A stretch of DNA of 64,000 nucleotides, taken from assembly GCF_907163265.1 (NCBI RefSeq), contig NZ_CAJQUM010000001.1, positions 1,736,001-1,800,000 on the forward strand. The letters run 5' to 3'. This document shows positions 47,924-57,023 of the stretch, piece after piece. The notes under the pieces were generated by a model, which was not told the DNA's origin, did no database searches, and saw nothing but the letters and a program-made list of their open reading frames with translations. Position numbers and translations under genes: made by a program. Every line of letters starts with the position of its first letter. The stretch's first letter is position 1. Origin of the DNA: Georgfuchsia toluolica. GTDB lineage: Bacteria > Pseudomonadota > Gammaproteobacteria > Burkholderiales > Rhodocyclaceae.

Positions 47924-49489
47924 TCAGCACGGAGCATTGCCGCTTCCCTTTTCAATAACATCCGGCGCCGGCGAATTCCAGCCCGGCGGTTGCACATAAA
48001 AATAATCACGATCGCCGCTGGTAGCGCGTTTCTTGATCCAGCCGAGGCGTTTCATGGCAATGCCGACACGCGTACTCATCTGCCGGGTCGAATCGATCTT
48101 GCCGGCCTCGATCTTGAGGCAGTCGGTCAATATCTCTGTGGCCGCCACACGCGGCGATGTCCGGCTGCGCAACCAGCGCGTAATAATCGATTGCCATGGA
48201 TCCACGATCTCTCGATCGGCCTGCTCAGGCTCGAACAAGCGCTGCTGTTCATCGCGTGAGGGATGCCAGCGCTCCCCCTGCTTATAGAGGAATACCGCCT
48301 CGGCAAACAGTTGATCGCGCGCGGCGGCGAGCCCATCGAGGTTGATCGAATCGACCTCTTCAACACGCCAAGGCCAATATCGTGTATTCCCGGTGGAATC
48401 TTTGAAATATTCCGGCTGGTTTGTTGTGCCGACAAACACTGTCTGCCGAGGCCAATCGCGCGGAGATGGCTCATAAGGCGCCCGGAAACGATCCACCTGG
48501 CTACTGACAAACGCCTTCATGCGTGTTGATTCGGTGCGATTGAAGGCATCCAGCTCGCCGATTTCATGCAACCAGCACCCTTGAATAAGCTGATAGGCGT
48601 CCTTGTTGTGGAGGTCCAGCACCGTATCACCGAACCATGCACCGCCGAGGATGCGCAGTGCAGACGATTTGCCCTTGAACTGATCACCTTCCAGAATCGG
48701 CATGAACCGCATCTGGCAACCAGGTTTATAAATGCGGGCAACCATGCCGGTAAGAAACATCCGACCGGCCAGCATGGCGTATTCCGTTTTTTTTACACCC
48801 AGGTAATCGGTCAGCCATTCGGAAACGCGAGACTCGCGATCCCACACCAGCGAATCAAGATAATCGCGCGGCGGGTGATATCGAGATTCAGTGGCCGCCC
48901 AGGCTGCCGCCGCATTCAGATTTTCCCGGCTGCGAATCAATAAATGTTCCTGCTGCGCCAGCCATAACCCGAGACGCAGATCATCCTCGGGCGCCCACTC
49001 GGTACCAGATATGAAGCTTGAAGCAGGATCCCACGGCGCCGGTTTGCGCTTCACTATGCGCCTGGCGAAATCGTCCAGCCATAGCACCCCGCACCAGGCA
49101 GGATGGTGGCGCAGGATCAGATAAATATTCTCGCGGCAATCGATCAGCCGATCATCTTTGCGCAGTAACTGACGCCGCCAATCCTCATTGCCGGCGCCAG
49201 CCAACTCAGGGGTAAGGTTGCCGGCCGCCGCTTGCGCGGCAAGCACAGGCAGTCGCATATTGCCGATGAAGGCACGCAGCGCAGCGGCATCCATGCCTTC
49301 GGCAAGCGCATCCGCCACGTCCCATCCATCGGGCTTTTCGCCAGGCGGCGGAACATTCACGATACGCACCTTGCCACCAAGGCGCAGGATCTCGCCGGCG
49401 GCTTGTTCCATGGCCACGATGCCGGGTTGCTTTGTCTCGGGCAGAATGGGCTTTTCTGCCTGCGCTGCCGCCTGCGTTTCTATACTCAC
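47924..49489 (-). CDS. VapE-like helicase/primase C-terminal protein
   Basis: A 521-residue protein starting at GTG that overlaps the end of the primase gene. The first 75 residues look like the second half of a TOPRIM primase domain (MEQAAGEILRLGGKVRIVNV, PDGWDVADALAEGMDAAALR). The rest is a VirE/VapE-type P-loop domain: LEGDQFKGKSSALRILGGAW (Walker A), LHEIGELDAF (Walker B region), FVGTTNQPEYFKDSTGNTRY. Probably the replicative helicase of the element, functionally paired with the CHC2 protein upstream. Confidence 0.87.
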   Translation of the reverse strand: MSIETQAAAQAEKPILPETKQPGIVAMEQAAGEILRLGGKVRIVNVPPPGEKPDGWDVADALAEGMDAAALRAFIGNMRLPVLAAQAAAGNLTPELAGAGNEDWRRQLLRKDDRLIDCRENIYLILRHHPAWCGVLWLDDFARRIVKRKPAPWDPASSFISGTEWAPEDDLRLGLWLAQQEHLLIRSRENLNAAAAWAATESRYHPPRDYLDSLVWDRESRVSEWLTDYLGVKKTEYAMLAGRMFLTGMVARIYKPGCQMRFMPILEGDQFKGKSSALRILGGAWFGDTVLDLHNKDAYQLIQGCWLHEIGELDAFNRTESTRMKAFVSSQVDRFRAPYEPSPRDWPRQTVFVGTTNQPEYFKDSTGNTRYWPWRVEEVDSINLDGLAAARDQLFAEAVFLYKQGERWHPSRDEQQRLFEPEQADREIVDPWQSIITRWLRSRTSPRVAATEILTDCLKIEAGKIDSTRQMSTRVGIAMKRLGWIKKRATSGDRDYFYVQPPGWNSPAPDVIEKGSGNAPC

Positions 49490-50334
49490 AAGGCGGACCT
49501 TTCAGCCTTGGTGGGGGGCTCGCGCTTGGCATCGGCATCGGGCCAGCAGATCACCTTGCGCCCGGCCAATGGCCGCCAATCAACTTTCTTTACTGCCTTG
49601 CAACCGCCCGGCCAAGTCAGCACCGCATATTCGGGCAGGACTTCGGCGGCGGCATCGGCGCATTTTTCGCCCTCGACCAGCAACACGGTCGCATCGGGCT
49701 TTGCCGCGAGACGATCGAGGCCATAAAGCGGCCTCGGTTCGGGAAACGCCATCCAGCGCCATTCATGCGCGCCGGTCTGATCGTGGCGCGCATACACCAG
49801 CGGCAATGTTTCCTTGCCGCCACTCGATGTTTTGAACCGATAAACATAACCCAGCGCCTGACAAGCAGCATTGCGATAGCACCAGACCCGTTCGGGCAAG
49901 CCGCGCTTGATATGCGCCCTGGGAGGCTCGCCGGCGGCCTCGGGTACGGGCAGGATGGGTTTCCAGGGACACCCATCACGGTTGCCCTCGCTATCGCCCG
50001 CCGGACGTCGTGCGGCTCGTTCTTGACGGGTTTGAGGCGCTGGAAACTTGTTGTCCCCCAACGCCGCAACGGCATCATGGAAGGTCAGACCCAAATGGGC
50101 GCGCAGAAAGTCAATTGCATCGCCATGCGCACCACACCCGAAACAGTGATAGAAGCCCTTGGCAGGCGTTACCTTGAACGATGGTGTTACCTCGGTATGG
50201 AACGGGCAGCAAGCCTCATATTCGGGACCGCTCTTCTTGAGTTGGACATACTGGCCAATGACGTCGATGATATTGATCCTGGCCAGCAATTCCGCTGTAT
50301 CAATTTTTTGAGGGCCTGGCGATTTTTTCGTCAT
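49486..50334 (-). CDS. CHC2 zinc-finger primase, TOPRIM domain truncated by frame change
   Basis: A 282-residue DnaG-like protein with a CHC2 zinc ribbon (CCPFHTEVTPSF, GFYHCFGCGAHGDAIDFL) and the first half of a TOPRIM domain (TVLLVEGEKCADAAAEVLPE, then RKVICWPDADAKR with the Asp-x-Asp). The frame then ends after PPTKAERSAL, and the rest of the TOPRIM domain opens the next gene. One frame change would fuse the two into a single primase-helicase of about 800 residues, as in related elements. Confidence 0.87.
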   Translation of the reverse strand: MTKKSPGPQKIDTAELLARINIIDVIGQYVQLKKSGPEYEACCPFHTEVTPSFKVTPAKGFYHCFGCGAHGDAIDFLRAHLGLTFHDAVAALGDNKFPAPQTRQERAARRPAGDSEGNRDGCPWKPILPVPEAAGEPPRAHIKRGLPERVWCYRNAACQALGYVYRFKTSSGGKETLPLVYARHDQTGAHEWRWMAFPEPRPLYGLDRLAAKPDATVLLVEGEKCADAAAEVLPEYAVLTWPGGCKAVKKVDWRPLAGRKVICWPDADAKREPPTKAERSAL

Positions 50335-50393
50335 TGCCTGTTCGTATCGTCAATGACGGTGCGCCGGGTTTCGAAGAGGATCATGGCGCGGCC

Positions 50394-52286
50394 TCAAGTA
50401 TTGCGCGCCAGGGCGCGCCGTACCGCCATGCCGGCGACGGCGGCGATTTGCTGTTGAGTACGCATATCTGCCGCTCCGGTGATATAAAAGTTGTTGGTGA
50501 TGCCGCCGATGCCGCTGCTGTTCTGCGCCGCCGGCACGATGCGCTCGCCGCGGTGGATCTTCGCCACCATGTCGCGCGGCACGTAGTCGGTACCGACCGC
50601 GAAACTCGGCAGCCAGTCGGCCGTCGGCATGTTCATGACCGAGGCCAGGCTACCGATGCCGCCGCTCTCGCCGCCAAACAGCGAATTCGCCAGCGGCTTG
50701 ATGATGGCCTGGCGCAGGGCGATGCGGATCAGATCGGCCTCGATCTGATCGAACAGGCTTTTCAGATCGAGCTTGCCGGTCTGGACGAATTTGACCACGG
50801 CATCCTCGGCGCCGGAAAAGGCGCTGGTGAAGGCGCGCTCGGAGAGGGCGGCGACGTTCTGCAGCGAATCGGCATAAGACTGTATGGCCCTGTTGGCGCC
50901 GTATTCCCAGGAAGCACTGAGCTTGTCCTGCTGGGCAGCCAACAGGTGCACGGTTTCCGCCTGCTGAACCTCCTGCGCCGTGATTTTGCCCAGCGTTTCG
51001 TTATAGATAGTGGCGGACAGATGGCCCTGGGCGAACAGGGTATTGACTTGCTCGCGCGCCCGGTCAGCCTGCTCGCTAACCTTGGCCAGCGAATCGAGCG
51101 TCTGCCGCAACGATTCCGGCATCACCATTTGCGCGCGCAGGGCGGAATCGTTTTCGCGCCCAAAACCCTTGCCCAGATCGGTGACGATGCGCGCGGCGGC
51201 GGTCTGCGCGCGCGCCTGCTGTTCCAGTTTGCGCTGCTCCTCCTCAATCCAGCGCTGCATCTTGCTGTCCATCCAGTCGCCGAGGCTGTCGCTGGCGGCG
51301 CCTGGCGTCTTTCCCAGCAATATGGCGGCGGCGTTGGCTTGGGGTGGGGGAATGGTCGGCTTGAGCCCGCTGATTTTCTTAATTCCGGTATCCCGCGCCG
51401 GAAAATCATTCAATCGATTATCGTATGCTAATTGATTTGCTACATGTTCATCTATGGTTTTAGCGAAGGAATCCGGCGTGACCATTTTGAGCATGTTGGC
51501 GCCGAGGGCGATGTTCATGTCCTTGAAAATGCGCCACGCCGTTTCCAATTGATCGCCGCGCTTGGCGGCTTTATCCATCGCCTCGCCGATACGGTTAAAA
51601 GCATCGACGTACGGCGTCGCCACGTCGATGGCAACGCTTTCGCCATAGATCTTGAGCTTAGCCAGCGAGTCATTGAACTGGTCCGCCTTGGGTTGCAGTT
51701 CGGCGTATTTCTCGGCTAGCTCCGCACTTTGATCTAGCATCGCCTGCATCGCCTTGCTGCCGCCATTCATCAACGGGATCAGCTCGGCGCCAGATTTGCC
51801 CATCAATTGGAGCGCCAGCGCTACCTTCTTCGGATCGTTGTCGTCGAGGCTTTTGAAGACATCGGACAGTTGCAGGAAAGCGGTTTTCGCATCCTTGGTG
51901 CTGATGCCGGCGGCCTTGAACTTGTCCTCGTTCTCAACCAGGTTCTTCGACAATTTCTGGATGCCCTTGGCCACCGCTTCCAGGCTGGTTCCCGATTGTT
52001 CCGCCGCCAGTTTGAACTGCGCCAGGGTGCCGACGGAGACGCCGGTGCTCTTCGACAAATCGCCCAGATGATCGGCGAAATCGATCGTGCTCTTGATGAT
52101 GGCGGTGAAGGAGGCGCCGCCCAGCGCGGCGGCCAGCGCGCCGCCGAGCATCGGTAGGCGGCCGGCGATGGTGTTGAGAACGGAAAAACTGTTTTCGAGA
52201 TTCTTGACACCAGTCGCGACCGAACGGAATGCCGCCGCAGTGTTGTCCACGGCTGAAATAATAAATCTGCTATTTTGATCAGCCAT
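50394..52286 (-). CDS. phage tail tape-measure-like protein
   Basis: A 630-residue protein starting at the ATG with GGGAG. It has a hydrophobic segment near residue 45 (LPMLGGALAAALGGASFTAI), long helical stretches, and the lambda GpH-type C-terminal part FSGAEDAVVKFVQTGKLDLK then SLFDQIEADLIRIALRQAII, with SFAVGTDYVPRDMVAKIHRG and GERIVPA near the end. Tape measures normally set tail length among many tail genes; here it stands alone beside the replication genes, which is odd. Confidence 0.82.
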   Translation of the reverse strand: MADQNSRFIISAVDNTAAAFRSVATGVKNLENSFSVLNTIAGRLPMLGGALAAALGGASFTAIIKSTIDFADHLGDLSKSTGVSVGTLAQFKLAAEQSGTSLEAVAKGIQKLSKNLVENEDKFKAAGISTKDAKTAFLQLSDVFKSLDDNDPKKVALALQLMGKSGAELIPLMNGGSKAMQAMLDQSAELAEKYAELQPKADQFNDSLAKLKIYGESVAIDVATPYVDAFNRIGEAMDKAAKRGDQLETAWRIFKDMNIALGANMLKMVTPDSFAKTIDEHVANQLAYDNRLNDFPARDTGIKKISGLKPTIPPPQANAAAILLGKTPGAASDSLGDWMDSKMQRWIEEEQRKLEQQARAQTAAARIVTDLGKGFGRENDSALRAQMVMPESLRQTLDSLAKVSEQADRAREQVNTLFAQGHLSATIYNETLGKITAQEVQQAETVHLLAAQQDKLSASWEYGANRAIQSYADSLQNVAALSERAFTSAFSGAEDAVVKFVQTGKLDLKSLFDQIEADLIRIALRQAIIKPLANSLFGGESGGIGSLASVMNMPTADWLPSFAVGTDYVPRDMVAKIHRGERIVPAAQNSSGIGGITNNFYITGAADMRTQQQIAAVAGMAVRRALARNT

Positions 52287-52352
52287 TATGACGCTCCCAT
52301 TATCTTGCAAAATTCTTCAAATAAAATTTCTAGTCGCTTTATTTGAGAGTAG

Positions 52353-52700
52353 TCACGCGGCACCCCTAATTAATCCAGGAGCCTTCGGCAACATACGCAC
52401 ATTCCCCGCCTCAATGGCTCGGCGATAAGCCGCGTAGTAGGTGACAGTACCGAATTCGGCGCGGATTGCGGGATCGGTTTTCCAGCGGTCAATGATGTCC
52501 GCTGCCAGCAGTTGCTGCGGGGTTGCGACCGCGTGAGCAACTTGAACCTGCGTCCCCGATGAAGAGGAGAGGATAGCCGTACTCACCGGTAACGTTTGCG
52601 GAGCGATCTCAGCGACGTTCATGCGTGCTCTATACGCGGGTGACATGTGAACATTTTCTGGCCCGCAGCGTTCAAGAAAAGGATTTTTTGGCTTGTTCAT
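52353..52700 (-). CDS. hypothetical protein of the element (115 aa)
   Basis: A 115-residue protein with GGGGA before the ATG. A polar N-terminal half rich in Ser, Thr and Pro is followed by a helical end (LLAADIIDRWKTDPAIRAEF, YYAAYRRAIEAGNVRMLPKA). No family recognised. It is in line with the other minus-strand genes. Confidence 0.6.
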   Translation of the reverse strand: MNKPKNPFLERCGPENVHMSPAYRARMNVAEIAPQTLPVSTAILSSSSGTQVQVAHAVATPQQLLAADIIDRWKTDPAIRAEFGTVTYYAAYRRAIEAGNVRMLPKAPGLIRGAA

Positions 52701-52918
52701 GAGATTCCCCTAAGAAAACATTAAAGGTGGCAGCTCGCAACCGTCGCCGGCGTCCATTGCTGCCGTGCCCTTGTTCCCTAAACTGCCGCGCAGCTGACTA
52801 GGCAACGTAAGCATGGTGCGTCTTCATGTACCATGAAAGCCAGCCGCGACGAATTAGAAACGACTGGCACCCCACCGAACTATGAAGACGCTGCCTCGTC
52901 CGGCGTGGCGTACAGCTT
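52701..52918. other. gene-free stretch with inverted repeat
   Basis: About 218 bases. Arms GCGTCTTCAT (52818-52827) and ATGAAGACGC (52882-52891) can pair over a 54-base loop, and TTCATG TAC CATGAA forms a small palindrome at 52823-52837. It could be a structured leader or small RNA of the element; no direct evidence. Confidence 0.4.
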
Positions 52919-53542
52919 TCAATCTGCCAAAGCTTCCAATCGAGCACGCTGTTTTTCGCTCGGCTTGAAACCTATTTGTGACCCGTAATGATTGAGCAGT
53001 ATCTTCAGGTACTGCCCTACGCTGGCGCAGGCGCCGACGCGGCCGCCAACATGGCGCCAGTAGGAGAATTCGGTCTTGCAAATTCGTGCCCCCAGCTCGT
53101 CAGCCTCTGCTACTAGGGCGCACTCAGCTTTTGACAACTCAGCGAGCGTGAGCAGTTGATCGAGTACGCCACTGAATCGTTCGCGCTGCAGCTCTTCGAC
53201 ATTCGATAGATATTGTTCATCGAGAACTTTGTCGCGAGCAGCGATCGTCTCTTCGATCTTCTCAATACCGAGCCGTAACGCTTCCTCAATTTTTTCCAGT
53301 TGCCTCAGCTCGGCCATTAAGCCGCTGGTATCCTCGCGCGGCTCGATATCGAAATTTCCGGTAGCGATCGCGGCGGCCATCGCCTCGGGCTTGATACTGG
53401 CCGCATCAATACGGTCCTTGAGGTCCGCTATCTTTTCCCGCACGGAAGAAAGCTTTACGATAGCGGTGGCCTGGTTTTTCAGGTGCAGAGCGCGCTCACT
53501 ATCTTTCAAGCGCAAATCTGATCTGGATACAATGGATGGCAT
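52919..53542 (-). CDS. coiled-coil hypothetical protein of the element
   Basis: A 207-residue protein with AAAGGA before the ATG. It is largely helical and charged with likely coiled-coil stretches (VREKIADLKDRIDAASIKPE; LRQLEKIEEALRLGIEKIEE). The C-terminal part contains RICKTEFSYWRHVGGRVGAC and may be globular. No family recognised. Confidence 0.65.
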   Translation of the reverse strand: MPSIVSRSDLRLKDSERALHLKNQATAIVKLSSVREKIADLKDRIDAASIKPEAMAAAIATGNFDIEPREDTSGLMAELRQLEKIEEALRLGIEKIEETIAARDKVLDEQYLSNVEELQRERFSGVLDQLLTLAELSKAECALVAEADELGARICKTEFSYWRHVGGRVGACASVGQYLKILLNHYGSQIGFKPSEKQRARLEALAD

Positions 53543-53554
53543 TGTGATTTCCTT

Positions 53555-53746
53555 TCAGGGTTTGGTTGTGGTGGTGTTTGCTTTCGCCCGGTGTTGGGTG
53601 CTGCGCAAAATCTTTTTTGCGGCCCAGCGCCGCTGCGCGCGATTACCTATAGCGATGATGTCTTCGAGCGCTATAGGACGTGCATTTGCGCGAATGTTGT
53701 CGCCCATTCCATTCATGCCGCGCGGCGTGTTACGGAAGTGGCCCAT
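53555..53746 (-). CDS. small basic protein of the element (63 aa)
   Basis: A 63-residue basic protein (RANARPIALEDIIAIGNRAQ, then RRWAAKKILRST). Its ATG overlaps the stop of the AlpA-like gene (TAATG), and it ends 12 bases before the coiled-coil gene, so it fits the operon. No family recognised. Confidence 0.55.
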   Translation of the reverse strand: MGHFRNTPRGMNGMGDNIRANARPIALEDIIAIGNRAQRRWAAKKILRSTQHRAKANTTTTKP

Positions 53747-53976
53747 TACCGGCCCTGCCCGTTCAGAAAGCGGCGCAGATCACCGACACGGAAGGCGGTA
53801 ACACCAGGGGAGAGGCGACAGGGCGCCGGCAGGGTGCCATCCGCCACACGGCGATGCACTGTGGCGCGCGACCAAGATGTCAGCCCTTGAACTACAGGCG
53901 TGCGAACAAATGCGCTATCGGGGAGGTCGTTGAAATGACGCAGGGCGTCGGGAAATGAGTCGCGTTTGGTTTGCAT
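53746..53976 (-). CDS. AlpA-like helix-turn-helix regulator
   Basis: A 76-residue protein starting at the ATG with AAGGAG. It has the AlpA/excisionase-type winged HTH (VQGLTSWSRATVHRRVADGT) followed by LPAPCRLSPGVTAFRVGDLR and a short end RRFLNGQGR. In P4-like and other integrative elements such proteins activate excision or control the integrase. Confidence 0.8.
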   Translation of the reverse strand: MQTKRDSFPDALRHFNDLPDSAFVRTPVVQGLTSWSRATVHRRVADGTLPAPCRLSPGVTAFRVGDLRRFLNGQGR

Positions 53977-54084
53977 GGCCGCTCCTTGAAACATCATGAG
54001 CAGAAGCATGCCTATTCGTTACGCAACAGTCACCGTAGGGATTTACCGGGGGGGTATTCGCCTACGACCTGTTTAAGCAGTGAT

Positions 54085-55089
54085 CTATGTGTTTTTCTTC
54101 TTATTCATGTTTTTCTTGCTTTGCGGCAGGGAAGACCACCTTACTAATTCGCGCCAGCCTTCATCAATAATGCGCCAAGTAATTCGCTGCATTGCCTCCT
54201 TGATTTTTTGCTCCTTGGCTGCGTGCCACATGGCCTTGCAATTCTCGTCAGGATAAGGTGATTTATTTGGCACGCCCCACAACGATGCAATGATTTCACC
54301 CCCTGAAGCCCCAGACCATTTTGCATCCAAAATCCGCAAATCGTCCAATAGCGTGCTTCTACCTCTCCCGTTTGGGCGAGTAACACGTTTCATCGGATCG
54401 AAAGTGGGTAACCCCCTGTCATTCTCTCCACACTCCAGGCGCTTTTTCTCCTCCTTGAGAATTTCGCGAAGTAAATCAATCTGATCATTAATGTCGTTGC
54501 GCAAATCGAAAGCCCATGTCCGGACATACGCATCGTATTCCCTCGGCCACCACGCATGAAGCAATCGCCCCTCGTGATCCTCGAAACCTTGCTTAAAGCC
54601 ACTTATGACAATTAGCTCTTCACAGAAAGGGATAGAGTAGGGTGGCATTTCCCTGCTTACATCGCCCGCCGTATCCCAATCAGGGGGATCGCACTCGGCA
54701 GGATCTTGAGGATCAAGCATCCCCCATTTACGGCAGATGTAGTTACGTAGCGTTTCTGCCGATTCTCCTGTCCTTGATTCGTACTCACTTACTGTTTCAT
54801 CGGCGTTGATAGCTGGTGGATCGCCATGACAGAATGCCATCGGCAACAAATCACAGGCTGATCCGTGGATTTTGGCCGACAATACCGATTTACCGTCTTC
54901 AGCGATTACCGTATCAGGCAGTCGCGCCCAACGCACATACTCTGCTTGGTACTCAGGATTCCGGCGCAGGCATTCCCATGCCCATGCCTCCAAATCGTCC
55001 CCGTGATTTTTGTATTCGGTTTTGTCTTCCCAATTCGGCAACCAATCTGGACGGGGGTAGTCTTGGGGGAATTGCTTGCTTTTCGCCAT
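54085..55089 (-). CDS. regulator-domain hypothetical protein (DUF6499-like N terminus)
   Basis: A 334-residue protein starting at the ATG with GAGGGG. The N terminus has PDWLPNWEDKTEYKNHGDDL and EAWAWECLRRNPEYQAEYVR, the short motif shared by transcriptional-regulator-like domains found in integrative elements. A large unassigned region follows, with a Lys-rich end (KKNMNKKKNT). It lies 11 bases after radC. Function is unknown beyond the motif. Confidence 0.68.
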   Translation of the reverse strand: MAKSKQFPQDYPRPDWLPNWEDKTEYKNHGDDLEAWAWECLRRNPEYQAEYVRWARLPDTVIAEDGKSVLSAKIHGSACDLLPMAFCHGDPPAINADETVSEYESRTGESAETLRNYICRKWGMLDPQDPAECDPPDWDTAGDVSREMPPYSIPFCEELIVISGFKQGFEDHEGRLLHAWWPREYDAYVRTWAFDLRNDINDQIDLLREILKEEKKRLECGENDRGLPTFDPMKRVTRPNGRGRSTLLDDLRILDAKWSGASGGEIIASLWGVPNKSPYPDENCKAMWHAAKEQKIKEAMQRITWRIIDEGWRELVRWSSLPQSKKNMNKKKNT

Positions 55090-55100
55090 GAGATTACCCC

Positions 55101-55871
55101 TCAAACGATTCTGGCCAGTTGCCGACATTCTTCCACCATCATCAGGCAGCCCCAAAGATAGTTGTCCTGTCTTACATCGCTAATGAGGGTAAATGCTTGA
55201 AGCCCTTCACCAGTAACCATCGTCAGCATGGATTCAAGCTGCGCAAGACGCGCGGTCAACTGATCTTTTGCCGCGCCGGGCTTACTTGTGACCACTTTGT
55301 AGAGCCCGTTCGCTGCTGCAAATTCGTCATCTTCGAGCTTTACGCTTTGTTCCGTCTGTGCCTGAACCGAGGGCGACACATCCAGTTTGGTATCGAGCAT
55401 GCCATGCGCGGCGAAAGACAGGACTTCTTTCCGGGCCACGATGAAATGATCGGCGACCTTGATATCGACCAGGGCGAGGGCTGCCTTGACGCCATGCGTC
55501 AACGACATGTCGGCGCTAGAGGCTTCCGCTACACCGCTGGGATGGTTGTGCACCAGAATAGCTGCCGCCGCATTACGCAGTAATCCCTGCTTGACGATTT
55601 CACGCGGAAACACGCTCGTTTGTGTGAGCGTGCCACGGAAAAGCTCGTCGTATTCGATAAGCCGATTTTGGTTATCCATCCAGAGGACCCCAAAGATCTC
55701 GTGTTCCAGATCCACCAGCCGCAATCGAAGATAGTCACTTACAGCGGCAGGACTGCCAAGCAGCGTGCCCGGTTCGCGCAATCGGGCGTCGAGCGTTGTC
55801 AGTGCCTTGCCTATCAATGCATCGCCTTGGCGGCGGCGGCTTGTCGTAACGGTAGAATCCTTGGTAGCCAT
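55101..55871 (-). CDS. radC: RadC/JAB-domain protein
   Basis: A 256-residue protein with the MPN/JAB metal motif VHNHPSG followed by [10 protein letters not shown], preceded by [27 protein letters not shown] precedes the ATG. Compared with chromosomal RadC it lacks the N-terminal HhH part and has an extra C-terminal region of about 80 residues. Such stand-alone forms are common on mobile elements; the biochemical role is unsettled and DNA repair is not assured. Confidence 0.88.
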   Translation of the reverse strand: MATKDSTVTTSRRRQGDALIGKALTTLDARLREPGTLLGSPAAVSDYLRLRLVDLEHEIFGVLWMDNQNRLIEYDELFRGTLTQTSVFPREIVKQGLLRNAAAAILVHNHPSGVAEASSADMSLTHGVKAALALVDIKVADHFIVARKEVLSFAAHGMLDTKLDVSPSVQAQTEQSVKLEDDEFAAANGLYKVVTSKPGAAKDQLTARLAQLESMLTMVTGEGLQAFTLISDVRQDNYLWGCLMMVEECRQLARIV

Positions 55872-55974
55872 GCTGAACCTCCTTGTCAGGTGCTTCGTGG
55901 TCAGGCGGGCTTGGAGTTGCTGCTCCTTGCCCGCCGCTTTCCCGGCGAAAACCCGCGCCGGGTTTGGGTGAAAT

Positions 55975-56274
55975 CTATGCGGCGATCTTCAACGGCTCGA
56001 TCTTCGCCACCTGGCGCTTGAGTGCCTTCTCCGCTTGCCACAAATCGTAGGCGTTCTGCATGGTCAGCCACGATTCCGCACTGCCGCCAAGCGCGGCGGC
56101 AAGGCGCACGGCCATATCGGCGCTGATGCCGCTCTTGCTGTTGAGCACGCGCGAAAGCGTTACCCGCGTGACGCCGAGGCGATCGGCGAAGTCGGTGACG
56201 GTAATGCCGGTATCAGTGAATACGCCATCCCGCAAGACTTCGCCGGGGTGCGGTGGGTTGTACATTCTGGTCAT
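55975..56274 (-). CDS. higA: HigA-type antitoxin
   Basis: A 99-residue HTH protein beginning [16 protein letters not shown]-like after MTR, the HigA signature. The Xre HTH is [20 protein letters not shown], then [25 protein letters not shown] precedes the ATG. It lies 11 bases after higB, toxin-first as in higBA, and would neutralise HigB and repress the promoter. Confidence 0.93.
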   Translation of the reverse strand: MTRMYNPPHPGEVLRDGVFTDTGITVTDFADRLGVTRVTLSRVLNSKSGISADMAVRLAAALGGSAESWLTMQNAYDLWQAEKALKRQVAKIEPLKIAA

Positions 56275-56285
56275 GGTGCCCTCTG

Positions 56286-56564
56286 TCAGTGATAGTCCTG
56301 GTAATCAACCAGGATGGCGTCGCCATTATCGAAGGTGAAGATCAGGCGCCAATTGCCATTGACCCACACCGCCCAGTGATCCTTGAGATTGCCGGCCAGC
56401 GGATGGAGTTTCCAGCCCGGCAAATTCATGTCTTGGTGATTCTTCGATGCATCCAGCTTGGCAAGTTGCAAGCGCAATCGACCAGCATGCGGCGGCTGAA
56501 TTCCCGCCTTGCTGCCTTGTTTGAAGAAGTCCTCAAGCCCCTTGTGTCGAAAAGTTTTGATCAC
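56286..56564 (-). CDS. higB: HigB-type mRNA interferase toxin
   Basis: A 92-residue RelE-superfamily toxin cleaving mRNA on the ribosome. It has IKTFRHKGLEDFFKQGSKAG, LDASKNHQDMNLPGWKLHPL and HWAVWVNGNWRLIFTFDNGD, typical of HigB with its C-terminal VDYQDYH. I chose the GTG at 56564, which gives the family length. This start is at the predicted transcription start, so the mRNA may be leaderless. It stabilises the element by addiction. Confidence 0.92.
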   Translation of the reverse strand: MIKTFRHKGLEDFFKQGSKAGIQPPHAGRLRLQLAKLDASKNHQDMNLPGWKLHPLAGNLKDHWAVWVNGNWRLIFTFDNGDAILVDYQDYH

Positions 56565-56570
56565 GGTTTT

Positions 56571-56599
56571 AGTGTATTGCGTATATTTACATGTGTCAA
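56571..56599 (-). promoter_or_regulatory. higBA promoter
   Basis: On the minus strand TTGACA (56599-56594), a 17-base spacer and TACACT (56576-56571). Transcription would begin about at the GTG of higB, leaving almost no leader. Confidence 0.7.
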
Positions 56600-56614
56600 T
56601 GATTAGCCGACAAC

Positions 56615-56995
56615 TCAAACCGGGGCACAACTATTACAGAATCGCGCAGGATATTTCATATCAATAATTTCGGGATCGGTTTCGGCGCCTTGCTCCTGAG
56701 ATAGAACCAAGGCATGGTGCCATTCCCTCGTCTGAAAATCCTGCCCACAGCACGAACAAACCTCGATCGGTCGAACATCAGACCAATTTACTTTGCCTCC
56801 AGCCTGCACCAAATATCTACGCAATGCATCGTCCGCGTGCGATTGACAACAATAGTTGCCTAACACCGTTCCCAACCGAATTTCGACGGCAGGAATAGCT
56901 TGTGGTGCCCCCCATTGACAAGATTGAATTTCATCGAGAAAACAAAATCTGGTTTTGGACTCATCCATTGATGCCCCACAGTTATCGCAATTCAT
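56615..56995 (-). CDS. zinc-ribbon protein of the element
   Basis: A 126-residue protein with several Cys pairs: MNCDNCGASM at the start, NYCCQSHADDALRRYLV, EVCSCCGQDFQTREWHH and FCNSCAPV at the end, enough for two zinc sites. AGAGAGG precedes the ATG. It lies between the integrase and higB in the same direction. No named family; a DNA- or protein-binding role is inferred from the zinc pattern. Confidence 0.7.
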   Translation of the reverse strand: MNCDNCGASMDESKTRFCFLDEIQSCQWGAPQAIPAVEIRLGTVLGNYCCQSHADDALRRYLVQAGGKVNWSDVRPIEVCSCCGQDFQTREWHHALVLSQEQGAETDPEIIDMKYPARFCNSCAPV

Positions 56996-57023
56996 GGCAA
57001 TCCTCTCTGTCGAGTAAATTCGC

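Noticed and set aside
47638-48009. 123-residue minus-strand open frame
   Set aside because: Overlaps the helicase gene end and runs through simple repeats (RTRTRTRALARV); no family, so not a gene.
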